Shown one piece after another: positions 17,219-25,182 of a stretch of DNA of 33,673 nt; the first letter of the stretch is position 1; the number at the start of each line of letters is the position of its first letter. Source of the stretch: CAYFVR01 sp046541515 (GTDB lineage: Bacteria; Desulfobacterota; Desulfobacteria; Desulfobacterales; Desulfococcaceae); contig JBKHDD010000035.1 of the NCBI GenBank assembly GCA_046541515.1, positions 1 through 33,673 of the forward strand. The letters are read 5' to 3'. The position numbers and the translations under genes are program-made. The notes under the pieces are model-generated. The model had not been told where the DNA came from and searched no databases. It saw nothing but the letters and a program-made list of their open reading frames with translations.

Positions 17219-19135
17219 TCAGTTCAGGCCGAGTCCCGGCAATCCGTCCAGCAGCGCATCCGACGCGCCCTTGTTGAGCTGAAACGCGGCCACCGGCTTG
17301 TCGGAGATGTATCGGATGTAGGTCCCGGCCGAGGAATCCTCCGTAAACAGATTTTCCGCGATTCCAAGCACCTTGCTTCGGGAGTTGATTTCCAGGTTCT
17401 CTTGCGCCCGGACCATCCCCAGGTTGTCGATGGCGAGCAGGCCGACGGCGGCGCGGCTGAAGGCGGTGTTGACGAGACTGACGCCGGTCCATCCCCCGGA
17501 ACGCAGTCGAGGCAGAATGCCGTCGGTGGTGGGCAGATCCAGCACGCTGAAGCCGCCAAGCCGGCTTCCGTCCCGGGCCCCGAACAGTTCGAAGCCGACG
17601 ATGGGATGATCGGTTTCGGCGCCCGCCGTTTTCGCGGAAAGCGACAGCCAGGCGGCGTCCGCCGGAAGGCCAAGGGCTTCCGCGGTTCCGACGTACTTTT
17701 CCCCGGGGGCCAGTTGAATGGCCGAGGCGTTCAGATTGAGCGCGGTGCCGTTGGCCGAGTAGGGTCTGACCGTGAGATCGCAAGCTTCCGTTCCGGGATT
17801 GTAGGCGACGATGCCGGTCCACCAAACCTCGTTTTCGGCGATGTGGGGGTAAAACAGGGTGGGCTCGGCGAAATCCTTCAGCAGCAGGCCGCCCAAATAG
17901 TTCTGGCCGCTGGTGTCGGTGCTGCCGAACAGCTCCAGGCCCACCAGCCCCTCGGCGTTGCGGATTACCGCGGAGTGAATGTCTTGCCGCGCATTTCCAC
18001 CGAACAGGGATCGGATGCTGAATGCGGCGTGGCCGCCCGGCCCAAGGGTCCGGGTCGCAATGTCTCCGTTGTCGAAGGCCAGCTCGATGGTTTTTTCCAC
18101 GCCGGTGGTGTTGACCAGTCCAATGCCGGTCCACCAGGGGGGGCTCGATGCGATATGGGAGATGAACAGGTCCCCCGACGCCACGTCCGCCGTGGCCGGA
18201 ACGGCGGCCCGATATCGGCCTTCCCGGGTAAATTTCGTATAGCCGTAGGCGGTTTCCCGGTCGGCCTGCAAAACGAAATATCGAATGTCCGATGGGTTGG
18301 CGAAAAAGGTTCCCACCGTGAACTGGCGCCGGCCCAAAGGCGGAAGCTTGAAATTCACGCTCCCGGGCACGGGGGTTCCGTTCCCGGTGTATCCCACCAG
18401 AACGCCGATGATGGACAATTCGGGGTCCGAGTTGACCACCGCGATTTCGGTTTCCCAATTCTCGTTGCTGGCCACATGGGGATAGTACAGCCGGGAGGAG
18501 AGGTCCAGGCCGTCGCCGAGGTCTTCGATCACCGCGCGGTTGATCACCACGGGATCGACGGGGACTTCTTCGGCGGTTGGGACGGCATTGATGGCGTCCA
18601 CCACCCCCGTCCCCTCGATGACTTTGCCGAAAACGGCATACCCCCAGCCCCCCTGGGTCGGCGCGGTATGGTTTAAAAAGAGGTTGTCCACCGCGTTGAT
18701 GAAAAATTGGGAGGTGGCGGAGTTGGGGTCGGACGTCCGGGCCATGGCGACGGTGTAGGCGTCGTTGGCGAGCCCGTTGTCGGCTTCGTTGGGGATGGCC
18801 GGGCGGGTCAGTTTCCTGGCGCTTGCCCCAACCTCGTAGAATTCCGGCGTGAAACCGCCGCCTTGGATCACGAAGTCGTCGTCCACCCGGTGGAAGATGG
18901 TCGGCCCGTTTTCGTCTTCGCCGTCGTAAAATCCGGCGGAGACGTAGTACAGAAAATTGTCCACCGTGACCGGCGCCTGTTCGGGATACAACTCCAGCCG
19001 GATGGCCCCGAGGCTGGTGTCCAGACGGACCACCGGGTTGGGGCCGGCCAGCGCGGTCCCGGCCAGGGCCAAAACGAGCAATAGCGCGAGCGCCGTCGAA
19101 AGGATCGGTTTCCAGAAAAACGTTCTTTTTTGCAT
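17219..19135 (-). CDS. Exported cyclophilin-type peptidyl-prolyl isomerase with four C-terminal repeats
   Basis: A 638-residue protein whose ATG at 19135 has GGGAGG five bases upstream and opens a signal peptide (MQKRTFFWKPILSTALALLL...ALA). Residues 30-190 are a cyclophilin domain: LDTSLGAIRLELYPEQAP, FHRVDDDFVIQGGGF (Arg and Gln of the active site) and SATSQFFINAVDN. It probably catalyses prolyl isomerisation outside the cytoplasm. The remaining 440 residues contain four repeats of about 100 residues, each with a motif like YPHVASNENWETEIAVVN, SHIASSPPWWTGIGLVN, YPHIAENEVWWTGIVAYN or LRSGGWTGVSLVN. These are probable beta-sandwich modules. Attaching them to a cyclophilin is unusual. The frame is open upstream to 19180 but lacks a better start. 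Confidence 0.87.
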   Translation of the reverse strand: MQKRTFFWKPILSTALALLLVLALAGTALAGPNPVVRLDTSLGAIRLELYPEQAPVTVDNFLYYVSAGFYDGEDENGPTIFHRVDDDFVIQGGGFTPEFYEVGASARKLTRPAIPNEADNGLANDAYTVAMARTSDPNSATSQFFINAVDNLFLNHTAPTQGGWGYAVFGKVIEGTGVVDAINAVPTAEEVPVDPVVINRAVIEDLGDGLDLSSRLYYPHVASNENWETEIAVVNSDPELSIIGVLVGYTGNGTPVPGSVNFKLPPLGRRQFTVGTFFANPSDIRYFVLQADRETAYGYTKFTREGRYRAAVPATADVASGDLFISHIASSPPWWTGIGLVNTTGVEKTIELAFDNGDIATRTLGPGGHAAFSIRSLFGGNARQDIHSAVIRNAEGLVGLELFGSTDTSGQNYLGGLLLKDFAEPTLFYPHIAENEVWWTGIVAYNPGTEACDLTVRPYSANGTALNLNASAIQLAPGEKYVGTAEALGLPADAAWLSLSAKTAGAETDHPIVGFELFGARDGSRLGGFSVLDLPTTDGILPRLRSGGWTGVSLVNTAFSRAAVGLLAIDNLGMVRAQENLEINSRSKVLGIAENLFTEDSSAGTYIRYISDKPVAAFQLNKGASDALLDGLPGLGLN

Positions 19136-19269
19136 GGATGCCTCCCGTGAAAGTGTTCCGGCGGTCCAAAAAACCGCCAATGTGTCGGAACGGGCTTCCG
19201 TTCCAGGCGAGAGGCTATAGCATATTTTTGGGCGGGAATCAGGTGGGGAATTTCACTGCCAAACGAACC

Positions 19270-19299
19270 GAGGCCGCCGGAGAACCCCCCGGCGGCCTC
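19270..19299 (-). terminator. Hairpin downstream of fadA
   Basis: An 11-base perfect inverted repeat, GAGGCCGCCGG (19270-19280) with CCGGCGGCCTC (19289-19299), lies 28 bases beyond the fadA stop. There is no long T run on the minus strand, so it may act as a weak terminator or an mRNA 3' stabiliser. Confidence 0.55.
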
Positions 19300-19326
19300 G
19301 TTTCATTCAGCGGAAAACTTCAGAAA

Positions 19327-20511
19327 CTATTCGCACAGCTCGAACAGCGCCGCCGCGCCCATGCCGCCGCCGATGCACATGGATTCCACGCCGTATTTCG
19401 CGCCGCGTTCCTTCATGCGGTGGACGAGCTGGGCGCAGAGCTTGGCGCCGGTGCAGCCCAGGGGGTGGCCCAGGGCGATGGCGCCGCCGTAGACGTTGAC
19501 CCGGTCCATGTATTTGTCGATGCCCAATTCCCGGATGCAGTAGAGGGCCTGGGCGGCGAAGGCTTCATTGATTTCCCAGACGCCGATGTCGGACAGGTCC
19601 AGCCCCGCCATCTTCAGCAGCTTGGGAATGGCGTAGCGCGGTCCCACGCCCATCTCGTCGGCCTTGCAGCCCACGGTGGTGTAGGTTTTCAGTTTGGCGA
19701 TGGGTTTCACGCCGAATTTTTTGACCATCGCTTCGCTCATCAGCAACGTGGCCGCCGCGCCGTCGGTGGTCTGGGAGCTGTTGCCGGCGGTGACCGAACC
19801 GCCCGCCCGGAAGACCGGATTCAGCTTTCCAAGTCCTTCCAGGGTGGTGGTGGGCCGGATGCCGTCGTCGAAATCCTGGAGAAAGGTCTCCTTGCGGAAG
19901 GTGCCGTCGGCCTGGGGCACATATTTCACCGCCGGGGTGGGCACAATTTCGGTAAACAGCTTTTCGTTCAGCGCCTTGGCGGCCTTCATCTGGGAGTTGT
20001 AGGCGAACTCGTCCTGGTCCGCCCGGGAAACCTCGTAGCGCTTGGCCACGTTTTCCGCCGTGATTCCCATGGAGACGTACAGCTCCGGATGCTCCCGGGA
20101 AAAATCGGCGTCCGGCCGGGGCAGGTTGCCGCCCATGGGCACGAAGGTCATCGACTCCACCCCGCCGCCGATGGCGATGTCCGACCAGCCCGCCATGATG
20201 CGCATGGCCGACTGGGCGATGGCCTCCAGGCCCGAGGCGCAGAAGCGGTTGATGGTGGCCCCGGAAACCTCGTCCGGGAACCCGGCGATCTGGGGGGCGA
20301 TGCGGCCGATGTTCAGCCCCTGCTCGGCCTCGGGAAAGGCGCAACCGATCATCACGTCTTCCACGTCGCCCTTGGTGAGGCCGGGGGTTTTTTCCACGGC
20401 CTGGTCGAGGATAAAGGAAAGCAGTTCTTCCGGTCGGGTATCCTTGAACGCCCCTTTGTTGCGACGGCAACCGGGGGTTCGGACCGAAGTCACGATATAG
20501 GCGTCTCTCAT
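19327..20511 (-). CDS. fadA: Acetyl-CoA C-acyltransferase (3-ketoacyl-CoA thiolase)
   Basis: Thiolase that cleaves 3-ketoacyl-CoA to acetyl-CoA and a shortened acyl-CoA, the last step of beta-oxidation; 394 residues. The acylated Cys lies in NRFCASGLEA, the active-site block WEINEAFAAQ and GGAIALGHPLGCTG is intact, and the second Cys is in ESMCIGGGMGAA. I start it at the ATG at 20511 (MRDAYIVTSVRTPG, the usual thiolase N-terminus), with GGAGG eight bases upstream. A longer open frame to 20649 runs into an intergenic inverted-repeat element and is unlikely. It is downstream of fadN on the same strand, with a 199-base gap that contains that element. Confidence 0.95.
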   Translation of the reverse strand: MRDAYIVTSVRTPGCRRNKGAFKDTRPEELLSFILDQAVEKTPGLTKGDVEDVMIGCAFPEAEQGLNIGRIAPQIAGFPDEVSGATINRFCASGLEAIAQSAMRIMAGWSDIAIGGGVESMTFVPMGGNLPRPDADFSREHPELYVSMGITAENVAKRYEVSRADQDEFAYNSQMKAAKALNEKLFTEIVPTPAVKYVPQADGTFRKETFLQDFDDGIRPTTTLEGLGKLNPVFRAGGSVTAGNSSQTTDGAAATLLMSEAMVKKFGVKPIAKLKTYTTVGCKADEMGVGPRYAIPKLLKMAGLDLSDIGVWEINEAFAAQALYCIRELGIDKYMDRVNVYGGAIALGHPLGCTGAKLCAQLVHRMKERGAKYGVESMCIGGGMGAAALFELCE

Positions 20512-20600
20512 TGCGCGGTCCTCCAACGGATAAAGTGGGGGAAACCCGGCGGCGCGTTCGCCCGCCGGGATCGGATCTTGTCGGGATCGTTGTCCGGTTT

Positions 20601-20713
20601 GGCGGCAATTCCGTTCATTTTGGCGGAAGCTGGTCGGGGCGAATCGCATTCGCTATTTGACCATCCGGCACATTCGCCGGTTGGAGTTCCCAAAGTGAAC
20701 GGCCTTGGCGCTA
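20601..20713. repeat. Inverted-repeat element, copy A (between fadN and fadA)
   Basis: A 113-base segment with imperfect inverted ends: CCGTTCATT at 20611-20619 and AGTGAACGG at 20694-20702. It aligns without gaps to 29423-29535. Between the outer edges of the two cores both copies measure exactly 92 bases, with about 60 identical positions by hand count. The right end includes the shared block CCCAAAGTGAACGG. The last three bases (20711-20713) are the fadN stop codon. It looks like a small palindromic repeat or a MITE relic. Confidence 0.7.
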
Positions 20714-23116
20714 GTTCCGCAGCGGCTTGCCGGTTTTCAGCATGTGTTCCACCCGGGCCTGGGTCTTCTCTTGCTTCCAGAAATCGACGAAGGCCTCGCG
20801 TTCCAACGTCAGCAGGACCGATTCGTCGAGCTGGCTGTTTTTCTTCACCTGACCGCCGCTGATGACGAAGGCGATGCGCCGGGCCAGGAAGACGTCGTAT
20901 TCGCCGACGAACCCGCCGCTTTGCATGTTGAACAGCTCCGACTGGACCATGCCCTGGGCCGCCTCGCCGAGCACCGGCACCGGCCGGGGAATGGGCGGCA
21001 TGTAGCCGGCGTCCACCATGCGGAGGACTTCCTTCTTGGCCTCGCCGATGAGGTGATCCCGGTTGAAGACGATCCGGTCCTCCGGTCCCAGAAATCCCTT
21101 GGCGCGGGCGTCCGCGGCGGAGCTGGAAACCTGGGCCATGGCGATGTTCTGGAACACCGGCAGGAAATACTGGGCCAGGTCCGCCCCCTTGACCGCCCGG
21201 GGAATGCTGGAGACGAATTTTTTCCACAGGTTGGTGCAACCGCCGCCGGCGGGCAGCAGGCCGACCCCGATTTCCACCAGCCCCATGTACAATTCCGCGT
21301 GGGCCACGATCCGGTCCGCCGCCAGGCAGACTTCGCAGCCGCCGCCGAGGGCGAGGCCGAAGGGGGCCGCCACCACGGGAAAGGGCGCGTAACGGGCCTT
21401 CATCAGGCCGCCCTGGGCGAGCTGGAGGAACTGGTCGATTTCGTCGAACTTTCCGGCCTGGGCCAGACCCGCCATGTAAAACAGGTCGCCGCCGGCGGAG
21501 AAGGGCGCGGGCATTCCGCTTGCCTCGTTGCCGATGACCAGCCCGGCGCCGTTTTCTTCCACGTAGTCCATGGCCTCGGCCATGAACTCCACGATCTCCC
21601 GGTTGATGGCGTTCATCTTGGTGTGGAACTCGCAGCAGAAGACGCCGTCGCCGATGTCCACCAGGGAGGCGGATTTGCAGGATTTGACCAGCCGGCCGTC
21701 GGCCTTGAGCGCCGCCAGGGAGATCACGTTTTCGCTGGTCTGGATCGGCCGGTATTCGCCAGAAGCGAAGTCGAAGAACAGCCGCCGGCCGTTTTCCACC
21801 TTGTAGAAGGCGTCGTTGCCCGCCGCCAGCATCTTCTCCACCTTTTCCGGCACGGCGAAGCCTTCGGCCTTCATCCGTTCCACCGATTTCGCCACGCCGA
21901 TGGCGTCCCAGGTTTCGAACGGCCCCAGCTCGAAGTTGTAGCCCCACTTCATGGCGTTGTCGATTTCGACGATGGTGTCGGAAATCTCCGGGATCCGGTT
22001 GGCGGCGTAGATCAGGTAGTCGGCGATGGCCTTCCAGGCGAACTTGGCGCCCTTGTCCTCGCCGTAGAGCACGGCCCGCATTTTTTCCGGCAGGGTTTTG
22101 GCGGCCTTGGCCTCGGCCAGGCAGGGGAATTCCGGCTTTTCGTATTCCTCGTATTCCAAGGTCTCCAGATTGATGACCTTCCGGATTTTTTTCCACTCCG
22201 GCGTCAGGTCGGTCTTGTAAAATCCGGCGCCGGACTTTTTGCCCAAAAGCCCCTTTTCGATCATCTGGTTGACGAAGTCGGGCAGGACGAAGGCGTCCCG
22301 CTGCTCGTCGTCGGGAACCATGTCGTAGGTGTTTTTGGCGACGTGGGCCAAGGTGTCCAGCCCCACCAGGTCGGAGGTCTTGAACATGGCGGTCTTGGGG
22401 CGGCCCAGGGCCGGGCCGAACAGGGCGTCCACGTCGGGAATGGTCAGGCCGTCCTCCACCATGCGCTGCATGGCCCGGACGATGCCCTGCACGCCGATCC
22501 GGTTGCCCACGAAGTTCGGGGTGTCCTTGGCCCGGACGATGCCCTTGCCCAAAATCCGCTCGCCGAAATCGGCCATGAAGTTCAGCACTTCCGAATCGGT
22601 CTCCGGGCCGGGGATGATCTCCAGCAGCTTCATGTAGCGGACCGGGTTGAAAAAGTGGGTGCCCAGGAAATGCTTGCGGAAACCCTCGCTGCGGCCTTCG
22701 GCCATTTTTTGCAGCGGAATGCCGGAGGTGTTGGAGGAAACCACGGCGGTGGGCTTGCGGACGCCGTCCACCCGCTCGAAGAGTTGGCGTTTGACGTTGA
22801 GGTTTTCCACGACCACCTCGACGATCCAGTCGCATTCGGCCAGCCGGGCGAAGTCGTCCTCCAGGTTGCCGATCTCGATGCGGGCGGCCTCTTTTTTGTC
22901 CATGATCAGCGGCGGCTGGGCCTTCATCATGGCGTCAAAACCGCCTTTGACGATCCGGTTGCGGGCCTTGGGATCGTTCTTTTCCTCGTCTTTCAGGTCC
23001 GGGGGAACGATATCCAGCAGCAGGGTCCGAACGCCGGCGCTGGCCAGAAGGGCCGCGATGCCGCCGCCCATGACGCCGGAGCCGATCACGGCGGCCTTTC
23101 GGATTCTTCGCACCAT
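20711..23116 (-). CDS. fadN: 3-hydroxyacyl-CoA dehydrogenase / enoyl-CoA hydratase (FadN type)
   Basis: Bifunctional beta-oxidation enzyme of 801 residues. The dehydrogenase comes first: KAAVIGSGVMGGGIAALLAS is the NAD-binding loop, followed by SSNTSGIP, HFFNPVRYMKLLEIIPG and KDTPNFVGNRIG. The hydratase (crotonase) domain is C-terminal, with SAGGDLFYM for the oxyanion hole and GGGCEVCLAADR and MGLVEIGVGLLPAGGG holding both catalytic Glu. This order, dehydrogenase then hydratase, is that of FadN of the Bacillus fadNAE operon and the reverse of E. coli FadB. AGGAGG precedes the ATG. The gene leads a fadN-fadA unit behind a promoter overlapped by a FadR-type operator. No acyl-CoA dehydrogenase is in the window. 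Confidence 0.94.
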   Translation of the reverse strand: MVRRIRKAAVIGSGVMGGGIAALLASAGVRTLLLDIVPPDLKDEEKNDPKARNRIVKGGFDAMMKAQPPLIMDKKEAARIEIGNLEDDFARLAECDWIVEVVVENLNVKRQLFERVDGVRKPTAVVSSNTSGIPLQKMAEGRSEGFRKHFLGTHFFNPVRYMKLLEIIPGPETDSEVLNFMADFGERILGKGIVRAKDTPNFVGNRIGVQGIVRAMQRMVEDGLTIPDVDALFGPALGRPKTAMFKTSDLVGLDTLAHVAKNTYDMVPDDEQRDAFVLPDFVNQMIEKGLLGKKSGAGFYKTDLTPEWKKIRKVINLETLEYEEYEKPEFPCLAEAKAAKTLPEKMRAVLYGEDKGAKFAWKAIADYLIYAANRIPEISDTIVEIDNAMKWGYNFELGPFETWDAIGVAKSVERMKAEGFAVPEKVEKMLAAGNDAFYKVENGRRLFFDFASGEYRPIQTSENVISLAALKADGRLVKSCKSASLVDIGDGVFCCEFHTKMNAINREIVEFMAEAMDYVEENGAGLVIGNEASGMPAPFSAGGDLFYMAGLAQAGKFDEIDQFLQLAQGGLMKARYAPFPVVAAPFGLALGGGCEVCLAADRIVAHAELYMGLVEIGVGLLPAGGGCTNLWKKFVSSIPRAVKGADLAQYFLPVFQNIAMAQVSSSAADARAKGFLGPEDRIVFNRDHLIGEAKKEVLRMVDAGYMPPIPRPVPVLGEAAQGMVQSELFNMQSGGFVGEYDVFLARRIAFVISGGQVKKNSQLDESVLLTLEREAFVDFWKQEKTQARVEHMLKTGKPLRN

Positions 23117-23144
23117 GTCTACCTCCTCACGCGGGGTTGATGAA

Positions 23145-23168
23145 AAATGAATGAATGCTCATTCATTT
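23145..23168. promoter_or_regulatory. FadR (TetR-family) type operator
   Basis: The core TGAATGAATGCTCATTCA (23148-23165) is flanked by AAA and TTT, giving perfect 10-base arms around a 4-base centre. It closely matches the known FadR operator of Bacillus-type fatty-acid degradation regulons (TGAATGA-N4-TCATTCA). It sits 29-52 bases upstream of fadN and overlaps the -10 element, so a repressor released by long-chain acyl-CoA is expected. No regulator gene lies in the window. Confidence 0.8.
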
Positions 23169-23193
23169 AGCAAAAGCGGGAGGCGGGTGTCAA
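23165..23193 (-). promoter_or_regulatory. Promoter of fadN-fadA
   Basis: On the minus strand, a perfect TTGACA (23188-23193), a 17-base spacer and CTAAAT (23165-23170). The palindromic operator covers the -10 element and the expected start of transcription. Confidence 0.7.
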
Positions 23194-23504
23194 GAAAAAT
23201 CCGGGGAAGGGGAAATCTTGGGAAAAAAACCTTTTAGGAAGGGAGATGGAGAGAAGGCGGATGAACGGGCTTAAAATCCCGGGAAGGAGAGACGAGCAAG
23301 ATTCCGTATGAATCCATGTTCATTTTGCGGGTTTCGGACGAAGCCTTCCCGGGTCCCGAGGGGATTCGATTTCGCGTGTCGTCTCTTGGCCCAAACTGGA
23401 AGGAAGAGTCGGTTCGGGCGATATTCGGGAACGAACAAGGGCGGGAACCCATCCAACCGAGATCGTGGGGGGAACAAGGGATCGGAATGAAGCAAACCCC
23501 GGTT
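23194..23504. other. Gap between fadN promoter and DUF4124 gene
   Basis: About 310 bases without a supported gene. Short overlapping frames on both strands lack family features. Transcripts of the DUF4124 gene on the minus strand would enter this region. I see no clear terminator hairpin with a T run. Confidence 0.5.
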
Positions 23505-23984
23505 TCAGGGAGCCACGCTATCCGGCGGTTCGGTGGACGGACCCGGATTCAGACCCAGCGGCGTGCCGCCCGGGTTCCGGATGACGGATTTTTCGTCTCT
23601 TCGGTCCTCCCGCCGCCGTTTCGCCTCGCGTTCTTCCCGGGCTTGGCGTTCTTCCGCCCGGCGTTGGCGGGCTTCCTCGGCGCGTCGCCGTTCCTCGGCC
23701 CGGCGGGCCGCCTCCTCGGCGCGAACGCGCTCGATCCGTTCTTGAATCTCGCGGGACCGTTCTCTTCGCCATTGCCGATACTCCTCCATGCGATCCTGGT
23801 CCGCCTCTTCGTCGTAGGGCGTCTCCGGCAGGACGTCGAGGATTTCCGCGTCGCCCAGAGGCGGTTCGTTGGAGTAGTAATGCACCCCGTTTTCATCCAC
23901 CCAGTGGTAAAGCGCCCCATGGGCCGCGGGCAGGCCGATGGCCAGGCAAAAGATTGCGGCAAAGATCCAGAGCAAGGATTTCAT
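23505..23984 (-). CDS. DUF4124-type exported protein with Arg/Glu-rich helix
   Basis: A 159-residue protein. The signal peptide MKSLLWIFAAIFCLAIGLPA (then AHG) is followed by ALYHWVDENGVHYYSNEPP, the hallmark of the DUF4124 domain, a short beta-rich periplasmic module of unknown function. From residue 60 to 130 runs an extremely charged segment rich in Arg, Glu and Ala (repeats like RRAEERRRAEEARQRRAEER), expected to be a long single alpha-helix or coiled coil. The tail is Pro-rich. The ATG overlaps the TGA of the acyltransferase upstream as ATGA, and AGGAAGAAGG lies about eight bases before it, so the two are translationally coupled. Confidence 0.82.
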   Translation of the reverse strand: MKSLLWIFAAIFCLAIGLPAAHGALYHWVDENGVHYYSNEPPLGDAEILDVLPETPYDEEADQDRMEEYRQWRRERSREIQERIERVRAEEAARRAEERRRAEEARQRRAEERQAREEREAKRRREDRRDEKSVIRNPGGTPLGLNPGPSTEPPDSVAP

Positions 23985-24766
23985 GGAAAGCCTTCTTCCT
24001 GTCGAGAGGATTCCGAAGCCGGTTCCAACCGCTCCGACCCGTCGAGGCCGGATTCGATGGTCCGGCGGACCGCCGCCATCAACTCTTCAATATCATTATC
24101 ACGGTAGGGTCCGATGGCAACCGGCGGATGGATGATCATCCGAGCGGTTCCCGGAAAAATGTCCAGCGAATCCGGCGGCATAATCCGTCGGGTACCCACC
24201 AGGGCGACCGGCAAAATGGGCAGGTCCAGGTCCAGGGCCATTCGGAACGCGCCTTTTTTAAACGACCGCAGGTCGCCGCTCCGGCTTCGCGTCCCTTCCG
24301 GAAAGAAAAAGACCGACGTGCCGTTGCGGATGCGCTCCTTGGCGGTTTCCAGGGAGGCGATGGCCGCCTGTCGGTCGGAGCGGTCCACGAAAATATGTCC
24401 CAGTCGGTCGCAGGCGACGCCGATCATGGGCGCCTTTCGCAGCTCCTGCTTCATCACCCATTTGAAATCCACCCCCAGCCAGCCGTACAGCAGGAAGATG
24501 TCGTAGTGGCTCTGGTGGTTGGCGACGATGACGTAGGACTGATCCGGATCGACGTGTTCCCGTCCCGATACTCTCACCCAGACCGGCGTGGCCCACGCAT
24601 TCAGTCGCGCCCAGGTTCCCCCGCAGATGGCGCTGACCGCGCGGGGCTTCAAAAAGAACAGGAGAAGAATCGCCAGACTGCCGAAGAACGCGGTGTTCAC
24701 GATGAAAAACGGGATGAATATCAACCATTTGTACGGGAGATACAGAATTCGGAGGAAGGATTTCAT
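23981..24766 (-). CDS. plsC: 1-acyl-sn-glycerol-3-phosphate acyltransferase
   Basis: Makes phosphatidic acid by acylating lysophosphatidic acid at the inner membrane; 261 residues. Two hydrophobic stretches (YKWLIFIPFFIVNTAFFG and SLAILLLFFL) anchor the N-terminus. The acyltransferase motifs are all present: NHQSHYDIFL (HX4D), FVDRSDRQAA, FFFPEGTRSRSGDL and ILPVALVGTRRIMP. I start it at the ATG at 24766 (MKSFLRILYLPYKW); the frame is open to 24853 but the extra residues are not family-like. It overlaps the DUF4124 gene by four bases. This is the second PlsC-type enzyme in the window, after the C-terminal half of the LplT-like fusion. Confidence 0.92.
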   Translation of the reverse strand: MKSFLRILYLPYKWLIFIPFFIVNTAFFGSLAILLLFFLKPRAVSAICGGTWARLNAWATPVWVRVSGREHVDPDQSYVIVANHQSHYDIFLLYGWLGVDFKWVMKQELRKAPMIGVACDRLGHIFVDRSDRQAAIASLETAKERIRNGTSVFFFPEGTRSRSGDLRSFKKGAFRMALDLDLPILPVALVGTRRIMPPDSLDIFPGTARMIIHPPVAIGPYRDNDIEELMAAVRRTIESGLDGSERLEPASESSRQEEGFP

Positions 24767-25138
24767 GTCGCCGTCTCTTTGGGAAATCGGTTGGGAAGTT
24801 CCGGGCATTGGTTCCGGTCGTTTTCTGCCCCCTGATATCCAAAAGGCTTCCATAAATCAAATCAAACCCGTCCGGGCGTCGGCCGGCGAGGCCCGGGAGC
24901 GGATCGAAGGCGGCCATTTTTGGGGAAGCCTCGGTTGCCCAGGGGCCGCCGCGTTCCTCGGAGGCGTCCCGCGGAAAAAGAATCCCTTCTGTGGCCGGCC
25001 GGACGCGCAAAACCCCTTTCGCGCAAGGCGCTCGTCGGGGAAAGGAATCCGGGCGGGGAAAACCGATGGAAATTAGAAAGGGGAGGGGAAGGCGAAGAAA
25101 CGCGCGCCGATCGGGATGGGCGGAAATCTGCGGGAGGG
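24767..25138. other. Gap between plsC and the mla operon
   Basis: About 370 bases with no supported gene. It should contain the plsC promoter, but I could not identify a convincing -35/-10 pair. The reading frames across it are shadows. Confidence 0.5.
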
Positions 25139-25166
25139 GCGGAAGGACGGAAATCCGTCCTTCCGC
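25139..25166 (-). terminator. Hairpin at the end of the mla operon
   Basis: A perfect 12-base inverted repeat, GCGGAAGGACGG (25139-25150) with CCGTCCTTCCGC (25155-25166), around a 4-base loop. It begins 17 bases after the mlaA stop. There is no T run on the minus strand, so termination may be weak or the hairpin may protect the mRNA end. Confidence 0.6.
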
Positions 25167-25182
25167 GAGAATTCGGGCGCGA

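Noticed and set aside
20705..23140. 811-codon plus-strand open frame opposite fadN
   Set aside because: Same shadow pattern; fadN on the minus strand carries all catalytic motifs.
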